A stretch of DNA of 64,000 bases, from NCBI RefSeq assembly GCF_023149035.1, contig NZ_JAHXMY010000001.1, forward strand, positions 806,001 to 870,000. The letters run 5' to 3'. Source of the DNA: Microbacterium sp. EYE_78. Its GTDB lineage: Bacteria; Actinomycetota; Actinomycetes; Actinomycetales; Microbacteriaceae. The notes below the pieces were generated by a model. The model was not told where the DNA came from. It saw nothing but the letters and a program-made list of their open reading frames with translations, and made no database searches. Of the stretch, positions 25,469-36,370 are shown in pieces (within the stretch, counting starts at the first letter, position 1; the number at the start of each line of letters is the position of its first letter). A program made the position numbers and the translations under genes.

Positions 25469-26194
25469 GTGGGACTACTTGACAGCTTCGAGAAGGGAAT
25501 CGAGCGCGCCGTGAACGGTGCGTTCGCCAAGACCTTCCGCAGCGGTGTGCAGCCTGTCGAGATCGCCTCTGCACTGCGCGCCGAACTCGATGCGAAGGCC
25601 GCCGTCGTCTCGCGCGACCGCATCCTCGTCCCGAACACGCTGGTGGTGCGTCTCGCTCCCGCAGACCACGAGCGGATGGGCGCCCTGGGCGGGGCGCTGA
25701 AGGACGAGCTCCTCCAGCTCGTCGAGGGGCATGCGAAAGCCCAGAACTACAGCTTCGCCGGTCCCGTCACCCTCGCCGTCAACGCGGACGAGACCCTGAC
25801 GACCGGCACCGTCCGGGTCGACTCGCGGTCCGCTGCGGCCGCAGAGGTGTCGTGGCACGGCGTCGTCGAGATCGACGGCAACCGGCACCCGCTGGTGAAG
25901 AGCCGCACCGTCATCGGTCGCGGGTCGGATGCCGACATCACCATCCCCGACGCCGGCACGAGCCGGCGCCACGTCGAGATCCTGTGGGACGGGCGCCGCG
26001 CGATGGTCCGCGACCTCGGCTCGACCAACGGCACGCAGCTGAACGGCCAGAAGGTCTCCGAGGCGGGCCTCGAACCCGATTCCGTCGTGACCATCGGCCG
26101 CACGCGCATCGTCTTCCGCGTCGTCGCGCAGTCGGCGCCACCGAAGCCGGGGGATGCCGCGACCCGACTCTTCGACCTCGGAGGCCAGCCGTGA
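25469..26194 (+). CDS. fhaA: FHA-domain protein FhaA (DUF3662 + FHA)
   Basis: 241 residues. GTG 25469 is chosen because GGAG lies about seven bases upstream and GLLDSFEKGIERAVNGAF is the typical FhaA N-terminus. Residues 1-120 form the DUF3662 domain; the FHA domain follows near 145-230 with GRGSDADI, SRRHVEI and LGSTNGTQLNG. FHA domains bind phosphothreonine, and FhaA relays signals from PknB to cell-wall synthesis (MurJ in mycobacteria). The low-complexity linker of mycobacterial FhaA is much shorter here. First gene of an operon that runs to pknB. Confidence 0.94.
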   Translation: MGLLDSFEKGIERAVNGAFAKTFRSGVQPVEIASALRAELDAKAAVVSRDRILVPNTLVVRLAPADHERMGALGGALKDELLQLVEGHAKAQNYSFAGPVTLAVNADETLTTGTVRVDSRSAAAAEVSWHGVVEIDGNRHPLVKSRTVIGRGSDADITIPDAGTSRRHVEILWDGRRAMVRDLGSTNGTQLNGQKVSEAGLEPDSVVTIGRTRIVFRVVAQSAPPKPGDAATRLFDLGGQP

Positions 26195-26727
26195 GTGAAC
26201 TGACCCTCCTGCTGCTGCAGGTCGGATTCCTGATCCTGCTGTGGTTCTTCGTCTTCGCAGTGGTCTACTCCCTGCGGGCCGACCTGTTCGGGGTGAAGGT
26301 GCGGAAGATGCCCGAGCCCGCCACGGCGGCGCCCGGGCCGATCGCGACCGCCCCCGCCAACGCCGAGACCTCCATCGTGACGCCCGTGACGCCGCGCGCG
26401 TCCGCACCGTCGGGTCCTCAGAAGGCCACCGTCAACACGGTCGCCCGCATCGTCATCACGAGCGGACCCAAGGCCGGTCTCGAACTCCCGCTGGGCGATG
26501 AGCCGCTCACGATCGGGCGCTCCAGCGAGTCCGGACTGGTGATCCGGGACGACTACACGTCGAGCCACCACGCACGGCTCGTCCTGTGGGGCGAGCAGTG
26601 GATGCTGCAGGACCTGGACTCCACGAACGGCACCTGGCACGACGGCCAGCGCGTGGCATCCCCCGTCCCGATCGTCGTCGGCGCACCGATCAAGGTCGGC
26701 GCGACGACCTTCGAGCTGCGGAAGTAA
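26191..26727 (+). CDS. fhaB: FHA-domain membrane protein FhaB (FipA)
   Basis: 178 residues from GTG 26191, overlapping the fhaA stop. An N-terminal membrane helix (LLLLQVGFLILLWFFVFAVV) is followed by a proline/alanine-rich linker and a C-terminal FHA domain (TIGRSSESGLVIRDDYTSSH and STNGTWHDG). It anchors a phosphothreonine reader at the membrane near the divisome. A Thr in TIGR-type segments is often a kinase target in this family. Placement between fhaA and pstP is canonical. Confidence 0.94.
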   Translation: MSELTLLLLQVGFLILLWFFVFAVVYSLRADLFGVKVRKMPEPATAAPGPIATAPANAETSIVTPVTPRASAPSGPQKATVNTVARIVITSGPKAGLELPLGDEPLTIGRSSESGLVIRDDYTSSHHARLVLWGEQWMLQDLDSTNGTWHDGQRVASPVPIVVGAPIKVGATTFELRK

Positions 26728-26739
26728 CGGCCCGAACCG

Positions 26740-27969
26740 ATGGTCTTCGAAGGGTCGAGCGCCGCCATCTCGCATACCGGGAAGGTGCGCTCCAACAACC
26801 AGGACTCGGGCTTCTCGGGCTCGAACCTGTTCGTCGTCGCCGACGGCATGGGCGGGCACGCCGGCGGCGACATCGCCTCGAGCATCGCCGTCCACCACCT
26901 CGAAGGACTCGACCACTCCTATCCGACGCCCGCCGAGGCGGAGCGCGAGCTGCGCGAAGCGATCGTCGACGCGGCGCACGTCCTCGTCGACACGGTCGCC
27001 GAGCGACCCGAGCTGGCGGGCATGGGCACGACGGTGAGCGCGGTGCTCATGGTCGACGAGTACGCCGTGATCGCCCACATCGGCGACTCCCGCGTCTACC
27101 TCTTCCGCGACGGCGCGCTCACGCAGATCACCACCGACCACACTTTCGTGCAGCGGCTCGTCGACTCCGGGCGCATCACACCCGAGGAGGCCCGCTACCA
27201 CCCGCGGCGCTCGGTCCTCATGCGGGTCCTGGGCGACATGGGCACCGACCCCGAGGTCGACGCGTTCATCATGCAGACCCAGCCGGGCGATCGCTGGCTC
27301 ATCTGCTCCGACGGGCTGTGCGGCGTGGTCGAGGACACCCAGACCGCGAAGATCCTGCGGCAGGACCTCGCCCCGGGACGCACCGCGGACATGCTGTTGA
27401 AGCAGGCGCTGGATGCGGGCGCCCCCGACAACGTGACGATCGTCCTCGTCGACGTGGGCGGCCGGCACCCGATGTTCAGCGGCACGGCCACCGTGGTGGG
27501 CTCGGCTGCGACGCCGAAGGGCCTCGACATCCCTGCCGCGCGGCCTGTGCGCACCGGGTGGTTCCAGACCGGTCGCCAGGCGGCCAACGAACCCAGCCAC
27601 TTCGAGCCGGCCGCCGAGTACCTCGAGGAGCTCATCGAAGAGGACCGTCGCCGCGCCCGACGTCGCCGCGTCTGGTGGATCGTCGGATTCATCGCGATCG
27701 TCGCCGCCCTCGCCGCGGCGGTGTTCGCCGGATACGCCTGGACGCAGACGCGCTACTTCGTGGGTCCCGACGACGACAGCGTCGTGATCTATCGCGGCAT
27801 CCAGCAGGACATCGGCCCGATCTCGCTGTCCACGCCGTACGAAAACACCGACATCCTGCTCGCAGACCTGCCCGCCTACCAGCGGCAGTCGGTCGAGCAG
27901 ACCATCTCCGCCCGTTCGCTCGCCGACGCTCAGGCGATCGTCGACAACCTCCGCCTGGGGACGCCATGA
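26740..27969 (+). CDS. pstP: PP2C-type Ser/Thr protein phosphatase PstP
   Basis: 409 residues. The PP2C domain (1-240) has the metal-binding motifs VRSNNQDSGF, VVADGMGGHAGGD, IGDSRVYLF and LICSDGL plus APDNVTIVLV. A linker, one membrane helix (near 310-332, VWWIVGFIAIVAALAAAVFA) and an extracytoplasmic domain of about 75 residues follow. It dephosphorylates PknA/PknB and their substrates. The stop overlaps the next ATG by four bases. Same order as in mycobacteria. Confidence 0.95.
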   Translation: MVFEGSSAAISHTGKVRSNNQDSGFSGSNLFVVADGMGGHAGGDIASSIAVHHLEGLDHSYPTPAEAERELREAIVDAAHVLVDTVAERPELAGMGTTVSAVLMVDEYAVIAHIGDSRVYLFRDGALTQITTDHTFVQRLVDSGRITPEEARYHPRRSVLMRVLGDMGTDPEVDAFIMQTQPGDRWLICSDGLCGVVEDTQTAKILRQDLAPGRTADMLLKQALDAGAPDNVTIVLVDVGGRHPMFSGTATVVGSAATPKGLDIPAARPVRTGWFQTGRQAANEPSHFEPAAEYLEELIEEDRRRARRRRVWWIVGFIAIVAALAAAVFAGYAWTQTRYFVGPDDDSVVIYRGIQQDIGPISLSTPYENTDILLADLPAYQRQSVEQTISARSLADAQAIVDNLRLGTP

Positions 27970-29342
27970 CAGCCTCGATCGAGACCGACACCACGGTCAT
28001 CAAGGCGCTGCGGAAGCTCCGGATGCCGGCCACGCAGCGCAACCGCGAACTCGGCCTGCTCCTGTTCGCCATCATCATCACCACCGCGGCGACCGTCCTG
28101 GTGCAGTTCGGCACGCATGGCGAGCTCGACCCGACGTTCCTGTCGTACACCGGCGCGCTGGCCGGACTCGCCCTCGCGCTGCACGTCGTGACGCGCATCT
28201 GCGCGCGCGACGCCGACCCCTTCGTCGTGCCGATCGCGACGCTGCTCACGGGCCTCGGTGTCGCCATGATCTACCGGCTCGACATCTCGGCCGATCGCGT
28301 GGGATGGGGCTCGCTCGGCCTCCGGCAGCTGGTGTGGGCGGCGATCGCCATCGGCGGGGCCATCCTCATCGTGGTCTTCCTGCGCAACTACCGCATCCTG
28401 TTCCGCTACACGTACATCTTCGGCGTGACCGGCATCCTGCTCCTCCTCCTGCCCTTCGTCCCCGGCCTCGGGCTCGAAGCCGGCGCCGACGTGTGGGTCT
28501 CGATCGCGGGGGTCTTCTCGTTCCAGCCGGGCGAGCTCGCCAAGATCTGTCTCGCGATCTTCTTCGCGGGCTACCTGGTGCGCACGCGCGAGGCGCTGAC
28601 CTCGGTCGGCACCCGGTTCCTCGGCATCACGTGGCCGAAGGCCCGGCAGCTCGGGCCGCTCCTCATCATCTGGGCCGCATCGCTCGCGATCATCGTGTTC
28701 CAGCGCGACCTCGGTACCGGCATCCTCATCTTCGGCATGTTCATCGCGATGCTCTACGTCGCCACGGGCAAGGCGAGCTGGGCCATCCTCGGACTGCTGC
28801 TCGCCGTCGCCGGCGCCCTCGCGGCGTCGCAGATCCTGCCGTACGTCGGATCGCGGTTCTCGAACTGGCTCGACGCGTTCAACCCGGACTACGTCAACGG
28901 CAGCAGCTACCAGCTCGTCTCGGGCATCTTCGGGCTCGCGCACGGCGGTCTGATCGGCACGGGGTGGGGCCTCGGACGCCCGAACCTCACGCCGCTCGCG
29001 CACAACGACTACATCCTGCCGAGCCTCGGCGAGGAGCTCGGGCTCGTCGGCGTCTTCGCGATCCTGGTGCTGTACATGGTGTTCGTCAGCCGCGGCATCC
29101 GCGTCGGCATCGCCGGTCAGGACGACTTCGGCAAGCTCCTTGCGACCGGCCTGTCGTTCACGCTGGCCCTGCAGGTGTTCATCATGGTCGGCGGCGTGAC
29201 CCGCCTCATCCCGCTGACGGGGCTCACGATGCCCTTCCTCGCCGCGGGTGGGTCGTCGCTCATCGCGAACTTCCTCATCATCGGGATCCTGCTGCGGATC
29301 TCGGATGCCGTCCGCTCCAGGCCCCGGGTGGTGATCGGATGA
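27966..29342 (+). CDS. rodA: Peptidoglycan polymerase, SEDS family (RodA/FtsW)
   Basis: 458 residues, ATG 27966 overlapping pstP. About ten membrane helices with SEDS motifs QPGELAKICLAIFFAGYL, FQRDLGTGILIFGMF (putative catalytic Asp region) and HNDYILPSLGEELGLVG. It polymerises lipid II glycan strands at the membrane outer face, working with the class B penicillin-binding protein next door. RodA is preferred over FtsW by locus synteny. Its C-terminus overlaps pbpA by four bases. Confidence 0.94.
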   Translation: MTASIETDTTVIKALRKLRMPATQRNRELGLLLFAIIITTAATVLVQFGTHGELDPTFLSYTGALAGLALALHVVTRICARDADPFVVPIATLLTGLGVAMIYRLDISADRVGWGSLGLRQLVWAAIAIGGAILIVVFLRNYRILFRYTYIFGVTGILLLLLPFVPGLGLEAGADVWVSIAGVFSFQPGELAKICLAIFFAGYLVRTREALTSVGTRFLGITWPKARQLGPLLIIWAASLAIIVFQRDLGTGILIFGMFIAMLYVATGKASWAILGLLLAVAGALAASQILPYVGSRFSNWLDAFNPDYVNGSSYQLVSGIFGLAHGGLIGTGWGLGRPNLTPLAHNDYILPSLGEELGLVGVFAILVLYMVFVSRGIRVGIAGQDDFGKLLATGLSFTLALQVFIMVGGVTRLIPLTGLTMPFLAAGGSSLIANFLIIGILLRISDAVRSRPRVVIG

Positions 29343-30793
29343 CCAAGCAACTCCGCCGTCTGAGCGTCGTCGTGCTCCTCATGTTCCTCAGCCTCTTCGT
29401 CGCGACGAGCTGGATCCAGGTCGCCATCGCCGGCCAGCTCGCCGAGAACCCCGAGAACCGTCGCACGCTGTACGACTCGTACGAGGTGCAGCGCGGCACG
29501 ATCTTCGCCGGCAGCACCGCGATCGCGTCATCGCAGCCGAGCGATGACATCTACAGCTGGATCCGGCAGTACCCGGATGCCGAGATGTGGGCGCCCGTGA
29601 CCGGGTTCATCAACCCGGTCCTGCGCTCCTCCACCGGGTTGGAGCGCGCCATGAACGCCGCTCTCGCCGGCACCGGCAGCCAGCAGTTCCTGACGCGCCT
29701 CGACCAGATCGTCAGCGGTCAGCCGCCCCGCGGGTCGAACGTGCTGCTCTCGCTCGACCCCGATGTGCAGAAGGTGGCGTACGACGCCCTCGACGGACTC
29801 GAGGGCGCGGTCGTGGCCATGGAGCCGGACAGTGGCCGCATCCTCGCGATGGCCACGAGCCCCAGCTTCGACACCAACCTGCTGGCGTCGCACAACAGCT
29901 CCGAGGTCAACGCGGCCGACCAGCAGCTGCGCGACGACCCGCTGCGTCCGCGCACCAACCGCGTGACGGAGGAGACGGACCCGCCGGGGTCGACCTTCAA
30001 GCTCGTCGTCGCGGCGGCAGCGCTCGCCTCGGGCGAGTACACGCCCGACTCGACCTTCGACAACCCGGCGACCTTCCGTCTGCCCGGGACCGACAACATC
30101 CTGCACAACTTCGACCGCGGCACCTGCGGACCGGGCGAGGAGACCACGCTCGAGACCGCGCTGCGGCTCAGCTGCAACATCCCGATGGCCGAGCTCGCCC
30201 TCGAGCTCGGAACGGATGCCATCCGTGAGCAGGCGCAGAAGTTCGGGTTCAACTCGTCCTTCGAGATCCCGTTGGACGTCACCGCGTCGAGTTACCCCGA
30301 AGGGTTCGACGAGCCGCAGACCGCGCTCAGCGGCATCGGGCAGACCGACGTCCGCGCGACGCCCCTGCAGATGGCGATGGTCGCCGCGGGCATCGCGAAC
30401 GACGGGATCGTCATGAATCCGCGGATGGTGGACCGTGTCGTGGCCGCCGATCTCGCCGTCCAGGACGAACCCGCGGACTCGCAGTTCGGTCAGGCGCTGA
30501 CCCCCGAGCAGGCCGAGACGCTGACGCAGATGATGGTCGGCAATGTCCAAAACGGCGCCGCGAGCGGTGCGAGAATAGAGGGCGTCGACGTGGCTGGGAA
30601 GACCGGCACGGCGGAGCACAACCCGGGTGACCCGTACACACTGTGGTTCACCGGGTTCGCGCCCGCGGAGGACCCGGAAGTGGTCGTCACGGTGATGGTT
30701 CAGGACGGTGGTGGGCTCGGCCAGGACGGTACGAGCAATGGGATCGCGGCCCCGATCGCGAAGAGAGTGATTGAGGCGGTGCTGAGCGAATGA
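29339..30793 (+). CDS. pbpA: Class B penicillin-binding protein PbpA
   Basis: 484 residues. One N-terminal membrane helix ([20 protein letters not shown]), a dimerisation region, and a transpeptidase domain with STFK (active serine, in [10 protein letters not shown]), SCN (RLSCNIPM) and KTGTAE. It cross-links peptidoglycan as partner of the SEDS polymerase. Overlaps at both ends (ATGA) show translational coupling with rodA and pknA. It is a probable substrate of the adjacent kinases. Confidence 0.95.
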   Translation: MTKQLRRLSVVVLLMFLSLFVATSWIQVAIAGQLAENPENRRTLYDSYEVQRGTIFAGSTAIASSQPSDDIYSWIRQYPDAEMWAPVTGFINPVLRSSTGLERAMNAALAGTGSQQFLTRLDQIVSGQPPRGSNVLLSLDPDVQKVAYDALDGLEGAVVAMEPDSGRILAMATSPSFDTNLLASHNSSEVNAADQQLRDDPLRPRTNRVTEETDPPGSTFKLVVAAAALASGEYTPDSTFDNPATFRLPGTDNILHNFDRGTCGPGEETTLETALRLSCNIPMAELALELGTDAIREQAQKFGFNSSFEIPLDVTASSYPEGFDEPQTALSGIGQTDVRATPLQMAMVAAGIANDGIVMNPRMVDRVVAADLAVQDEPADSQFGQALTPEQAETLTQMMVGNVQNGAASGARIEGVDVAGKTGTAEHNPGDPYTLWFTGFAPAEDPEVVVTVMVQDGGGLGQDGTSNGIAAPIAKRVIEAVLSE

Positions 30794-32610
30794 GACCGAC
30801 GCAGGGTGTGAGCTTCGGCGGACGGTACGAACTGGACTCGCGGATCGCGATCGGCGGCATGGGCGAGGTGTGGGAGGCCACCGACCACGTCATCGGCCGC
30901 ACGGTCGCCATCAAGATCCTCAAGGACGAGTACATGGGCGACCCGGGCTTCCTCGAGCGCTTCCGCGCCGAGGCCCGTCACGCCGCCCTCGTGAACCACG
31001 AGGGCATCGCGAGCGTCTTCGACTACGGCGAGGAGAACGGCTCCGCCTTCCTCGTGATGGAGCTCGTCCCCGGAGAGGCCCTCTCGACGATCCTCGAGCG
31101 CGAAGGCGCCCTGTCGACCGACAAGACCCTCGACATCGTCGCCCAGACCGCATCGGCGCTGCAGGCCGCCCACGCGGCGGGTCTCGTCCATCGCGACATC
31201 AAGCCCGGCAACCTGCTGATCACCCCCGACGGCCGGGTGAAGATCACCGACTTCGGCATCGCCCGCATCGCCGACCAGGTGCCGCTCACCGCGACCGGTC
31301 AGGTGATGGGGACGGTGCAGTACCTCTCGCCCGAGCAGGCGTCGGGGCACGCGGCATCCCCCGCGACCGACATCTACTCGCTCGGCATCGTCGCCTACGA
31401 ACTCCTCGCGGGGCGTCGTCCCTTCACGGGCGAGTCGCAGGTCGCGATCGCGATGGCGCAGATCAACGACACCCCGCCGCCGCTGCCCGACACCGTGTCG
31501 GAGCCGGTGCAGCGCTTCGTGATGAGCATGATCGCGAAGAAGCCCGAGGACCGGCCGGCATCCACGTCGGCGGTGGCGCGCGCCGCGAACGCGCTGCGCC
31601 GCGGAGATGTGGCCGGTGCCGCCGCCATCGTCCCCGCGATCGCGGGCGCCGCGTCGACCGACGAGTTCACCAAGCTGCTGACCTCGCCCGGCGGGTCGGA
31701 CGCGACCACGCGCATCCTGCCCTCCGCCGGTGCCGCGGCGGCGGGAGCCGGTGTCGGCGCCGCGGTCGGCACGGGCACCGCTGCGCTGGCGACGGACGCC
31801 GAAGGCCAGGAGCCGGCGAAGAAGAAGCGCAGCCGGTGGACCTGGCCGCTCATCGCCCTCATCGTGCTGCTCGCGATCGTGCTGATCGGCACCTCCATCG
31901 CGTTGCTCAGCGATCCGCAGGGTGCGCCCGAGGAGACGCCGACGACGCAGAGCTCGGCACCGTCGACACCGTCGACACCCCCGAGCAGTGCGCCCGCACC
32001 CTCGACCCCCGCAGCGCCGACCAGCGGGAACCCCGGCTCGCTCGACCTGCTCGGTCAGACGTGCGAGGACGCCACGGCGACGCTCACCGACGAGGGCTTC
32101 GAAAGTGTCGTCTGCCAGGACGGCGACCCCGCGCCCTCCGAGGATGAGGTCGGTCAGGTCTACCGAGTCAACCCGACCGGCGACGTGGACTTCACCGAGC
32201 GGGTGACGCTCCTCATCTACACCGAGCAGACCGAGATCGGCACGCCGGCGGCGCCGCGCATCGAGGGCGGCAACGGCGACGGCACGGTCACGGCAGGTTC
32301 GACCGTCCGCGTGATGTGGGACAGCTTCACCTGCCCCGCCGGCGCGCCGACCGCCAGCAGCTACGTCATGACGCTCTCGGGCGGTGTCTTCGAGATCAAC
32401 GGCGAGTCGACCGCGAGCTTCTCCATCGACCAGCGCCCGCAGGGGATCGTGGTCGACGAGAACAGCACGGCACTGTCGGTGACCTACGCAGTCACGTGCT
32501 CCGGCGACAACGGCGACCGCAGCTCGGGCGACTCCCCGGAGGCGTCCGCATCTATCACTCCGGCCGAAGCACCCCCCGCCGAAGGCGAGGGCGACGGCAG
32601 CCAGGGCTGA
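30790..32610 (+). CDS. pknA: Ser/Thr protein kinase PknA with extracellular domains
   Basis: 606 residues. The kinase domain (1-270) has GGMGEVW, K42 in [14 protein letters not shown] (D136) and DFGIAR (D154). An Ala/Gly-rich linker leads to a membrane helix (about 351-373). The outside part of about 230 residues starts with a Ser/Thr/Pro stalk, then one PASTA-like repeat ([20 protein letters not shown], near 416-475). The last part (475-590) is a beta-rich Ig/FN3-like domain with paired cysteines. Mycobacterial PknA has only a short tail, so the sensor part is notable. It controls cell shape and division by phosphorylation. Confidence 0.93.
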   Translation: MRPTQGVSFGGRYELDSRIAIGGMGEVWEATDHVIGRTVAIKILKDEYMGDPGFLERFRAEARHAALVNHEGIASVFDYGEENGSAFLVMELVPGEALSTILEREGALSTDKTLDIVAQTASALQAAHAAGLVHRDIKPGNLLITPDGRVKITDFGIARIADQVPLTATGQVMGTVQYLSPEQASGHAASPATDIYSLGIVAYELLAGRRPFTGESQVAIAMAQINDTPPPLPDTVSEPVQRFVMSMIAKKPEDRPASTSAVARAANALRRGDVAGAAAIVPAIAGAASTDEFTKLLTSPGGSDATTRILPSAGAAAAGAGVGAAVGTGTAALATDAEGQEPAKKKRSRWTWPLIALIVLLAIVLIGTSIALLSDPQGAPEETPTTQSSAPSTPSTPPSSAPAPSTPAAPTSGNPGSLDLLGQTCEDATATLTDEGFESVVCQDGDPAPSEDEVGQVYRVNPTGDVDFTERVTLLIYTEQTEIGTPAAPRIEGGNGDGTVTAGSTVRVMWDSFTCPAGAPTASSYVMTLSGGVFEINGESTASFSIDQRPQGIVVDENSTALSVTYAVTCSGDNGDRSSGDSPEASASITPAEAPPAEGEGDGSQG

Positions 32611-32648
32611 TCACCCCGCCTTTCAGGAGCCTTTCGACCACGGTCGGT

Positions 32649-32654
32649 TAGGCT
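32649..32654 (+). promoter_or_regulatory. Internal promoter -10 before pknB
   Basis: TAGGCT in the 70-base pknA-pknB gap predicts a start near 32661 and a leader of about 20 bases. GGGGAG at about 32671-32676 lies before GTG 32681. It would allow pknB to be expressed without the upstream six genes. Confidence 0.5.
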
Positions 32655-32680
32655 TTCGGAGTTCCAGTCCGGGGAGTGTT

Positions 32681-34396
<1,716 letters not shown>

Positions 34397-34399
34397 CGC

Positions 34400-35038
34400 T
34401 CAGACCGGCTGGCGGTGCGGAGACAGACCGGCGCCGCGCGCCGCGGCGCCGGACACGCCGATGCCCTCCAGCCATGTGCCGAGCAGCAGATGGCCCCCGG
34501 CGGTCAGGACGCTCTCGGGATGGAATTGGACGCCGTGGATCGGCAGTGTCCGGTGGGTGAGCCCCATGACGGTGCCCTCCTGCGTCCACGCGGTGACGCG
34601 GAGGACGTCAGGGATGGTGTCCCGCGCCGCCGCCAGTGAGTGGTAGCGGTTCGCGATGAAAGGCTGGGGCATCCCGGCGAAGACACCGCTCCCGTCGTGC
34701 TGGACCAGGGATGTGCGACCGTGCATGACCTCGGTGGCGTACGACACCGTGCCGCCGAACGCGACGGCGATCGCCTGATGACCGAGACAGACGCCGAGCA
34801 GCGGGATCGCCCGGTCGCGGCACCGGCCGACGACCTCGAGGGACGCGCCCGCGTCCTCGGGTGTGCCTGGCCCCGGCGAGAGGAGGACGGCGCGGGAGGC
34901 ATCCGTCCGCAGGAGCACGTCAGGGTCGTCCGATTCGATCAGATCGATCTCCGCACCGAGCTCCTGCAGATACCCGGCAAGGGTGTGGACGAAGCTGTCG
35001 TGGTTGTCGACGACGAGCACCCGGATGCCACCGCGCAC
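34400..35038 (-). CDS. Glutamine amidotransferase subunit, PabA/TrpG type
   Basis: 212 residues from GTG 35038. Class I amidotransferase with catalytic Cys in LLGVCLGHQAIA and His/Glu in GVQFHPESVLT; the oxyanion segment is LLSPGPGTPEDAG. It supplies ammonia from glutamine for p-aminobenzoate (PabA) or anthranilate (TrpG) synthesis; the partner subunit is not in the window. The same gene occurs next to pknB in mycobacteria. It is convergent with pknB, four bases from its stop. It probably forms one transcript with the upstream sortase genes. Confidence 0.9.
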   Translation of the reverse strand: MRGGIRVLVVDNHDSFVHTLAGYLQELGAEIDLIESDDPDVLLRTDASRAVLLSPGPGTPEDAGASLEVVGRCRDRAIPLLGVCLGHQAIAVAFGGTVSYATEVMHGRTSLVQHDGSGVFAGMPQPFIANRYHSLAAARDTIPDVLRVTAWTQEGTVMGLTHRTLPIHGVQFHPESVLTAGGHLLLGTWLEGIGVSGAAARGAGLSPHRQPV

Positions 35039-35040
35039 GG

Positions 35041-35205
35041 TCAGCCTCCGCCGACCGTCGACTCCTCCGCGGGCCACAGCGTCTGGAACACCCACGGGAA
35101 GGCGTAGAAGTAGAGCAGGTAGAGGATCGCGGCGACCAGCGCCAGCAGGATGAAAACCCGCACCCACCAAGGGCCGGGCAGTACGCGCCAGAGTGCGGCG
35201 TACAT
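35041..35205 (-). CDS. Small single-pass membrane protein, unrecognised
   Basis: 54 residues, ATG 35205 overlapping the sortase stop as TGATG. It is mostly one long aromatic-rich hydrophobic segment (VFILLALVAAILYLLYFYAF) flanked by WW and a short acidic tail (PAEESTVGGG). No family is recognised. Coupled translation with the class E sortase suggests a functional link, perhaps a membrane partner or stabiliser. The downstream amidotransferase begins two bases after its stop. Confidence 0.8.
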   Translation of the reverse strand: MYAALWRVLPGPWWVRVFILLALVAAILYLLYFYAFPWVFQTLWPAEESTVGGG

Positions 35206-36005
35206 CAGGCGGTCACTCCCTCGGTCAGCGACGCCGGCGGACCGTCCGCGGCGGGGGTGAACTCTTCGAAGACCGCGTACGCGATGATGCGCTCGAGCGA
35301 GTTGAATTTCGGCGCGCAGCTCGTCAGCGTCAGGTATTTGCCGTTCGCCGCGACATCCGTCTTGTTGGGGACGGGCAGCAGCACCTCGACCTGGGTGTCC
35401 TGCACGTACTCGAGCGACCGGAACCGGTAGGTGTAGTACCCGGCCTTCGTCTGCACGACGATCGCGTCGCCGATGACGAGCCGGTCGATGGGGTCGAAGG
35501 GCGCGCCCGAGGTCCACCGGTGCGCGGCATACGCGCTGTTGCCCTCGGCGCCCGGCATCGCAGTGTCGGGATAGTGCCCGATCTCGCCGCGGTCGAGGAT
35601 GTCGGGTCGGGAGATGCCGGAGGCGATCCGGAACTGCCAGTCGGCTCCGAACCGGGGGACCCGCATGATGCCGAAGACCTCGGCGTGCGACTGCGCACCG
35701 AGGACGGGCACGGCGTCCGCCTCGGGGGTGTCGGCCGGGTCCGTCTCTCCCGGTTCTGGATCGGTCGGCTGCTCCTCGGCCTGGCCCGCCCACTCGTCCG
35801 CCAACGCCTGCGCCTGCGAATGCTGCTGATTCTGCACGATGGCATCGCCGATCCAGGTGTGCCATGAGACGTAGAGCAGGGCGACGACTCCGACGGTGAT
35901 GAGGATCTCGCCGAGCACGCTCAGGAAGGTCGCGCGGTGCCGGGGACGACGGCGGCGGCGCGCGCGGCGCGTGGGGTGGTGCTCCGGGGAAGGCGAGGAG
36001 GTCAC
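35205..36005 (-). CDS. Class E sortase
   Basis: 266 residues from GTG 36005, chosen because TAAGAT lies seven bases upstream and no better ribosome site exists. A very basic N-terminus (RRARRRRRPRHR) precedes a signal anchor (LSVLGEILITVGVVALLYVS). A Pro/Glu/Asp-rich linker follows, then the sortase domain with catalytic His (YAAHRWTSG), Cys (LTLTSCAPKF) and Arg (NSLERIIAY). Class E enzymes attach LAxTG-type proteins to the wall or build pili in actinobacteria. No sortase substrate is visible in this window. Confidence 0.92.
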   Translation of the reverse strand: MTSSPSPEHHPTRRARRRRRPRHRATFLSVLGEILITVGVVALLYVSWHTWIGDAIVQNQQHSQAQALADEWAGQAEEQPTDPEPGETDPADTPEADAVPVLGAQSHAEVFGIMRVPRFGADWQFRIASGISRPDILDRGEIGHYPDTAMPGAEGNSAYAAHRWTSGAPFDPIDRLVIGDAIVVQTKAGYYTYRFRSLEYVQDTQVEVLLPVPNKTDVAANGKYLTLTSCAPKFNSLERIIAYAVFEEFTPAADGPPASLTEGVTA

Positions 36006-36012
36006 GGATCGG

Positions 36013-36018
36013 ATCTTA
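36013..36018 (-). promoter_or_regulatory. Leaderless -10 of the sortase gene
   Basis: Minus-strand TAAGAT (complement of 36013-36018) seven bases before GTG 36005. It faces away from the crgA promoter. Confidence 0.55.
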
Positions 36019-36048
36019 GCCAGCGAAGGCTGTGCTGGGGCTGGCAGG

Positions 36049-36054
36049 TAGACT
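36049..36054 (+). promoter_or_regulatory. Leaderless -10 of crgA
   Basis: TAGACT at 36049-36054 with seven bases before ATG 36062. No ribosome site precedes the start codon. Confidence 0.6.
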
Positions 36055-36061
36055 TCCAGCC

Positions 36062-36298
36062 ATGGCACGTGGAGACAAGGACGAGGACCAGCTCGTCGAG
36101 CCCGAGGGCGATGCAGCCCCGAACCCGATCTGGTTCAAGCCGATCATGCTGGGCCTGATGCTGATCGGGCTCGTCTGGATCATCGTGTTCTATCTGAGCG
36201 GTCAGGCGCTCCCGATCCCGAGCATCGGGGCCTGGAACCTCGTCATCGGGTTCGGCATCGCGTTCGTGGGGTTCCTGATGACCACCCGCTGGCGCTGA
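36062..36298 (+). CDS. crgA: Cell division protein CrgA
   Basis: 78 residues with an acidic N-terminus and two membrane helices (PIMLGLMLIGLVWIIVFYLS and WNLVIGFGIAFVGFLMTTRW). The end MTTRWR is typical of CrgA. It is a divisome protein that binds FtsZ, FtsQ, PBPs and CwsA in mycobacteria and delays septation in Streptomyces. Position beside the pknB locus is conserved in actinobacteria. Divergent from the sortase gene. Confidence 0.94.
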   Translation: MARGDKDEDQLVEPEGDAAPNPIWFKPIMLGLMLIGLVWIIVFYLSGQALPIPSIGAWNLVIGFGIAFVGFLMTTRWR

Positions 36299-36334
36299 CG
36301 CTCCGACGTCCGCCGACAGGAATTACACCCGTGT

Positions 36335-36369
36335 GATTCATCCCCAGCTGGGGATGAATCTGTGGATAA
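36335..36369. terminator. 26-base perfect palindrome with an adjacent DnaA box
   Basis: GATTCATCCCCAG followed by its exact complement (36335-36360) gives a stem of up to 13 pairs, or 11 with an AGCT loop. It lies between the convergent crgA and rhomboid genes and is the likely two-way terminator. Directly after it, TGTGGATAA (36361-36369) is a perfect DnaA box in the reverse orientation. A further imperfect repeat AATTACACCCGTGTGATT is at 36321-36338. Confidence 0.7.
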
Positions 36370-36370
36370 C

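Noticed and set aside
26961..31470. Search for CRISPR arrays, transposases, integrases or phage genes anywhere in the window.
   Set aside because: No spaced direct repeats, transposase or integrase motifs were found; all intervals are filled by core or ordinary accessory genes.
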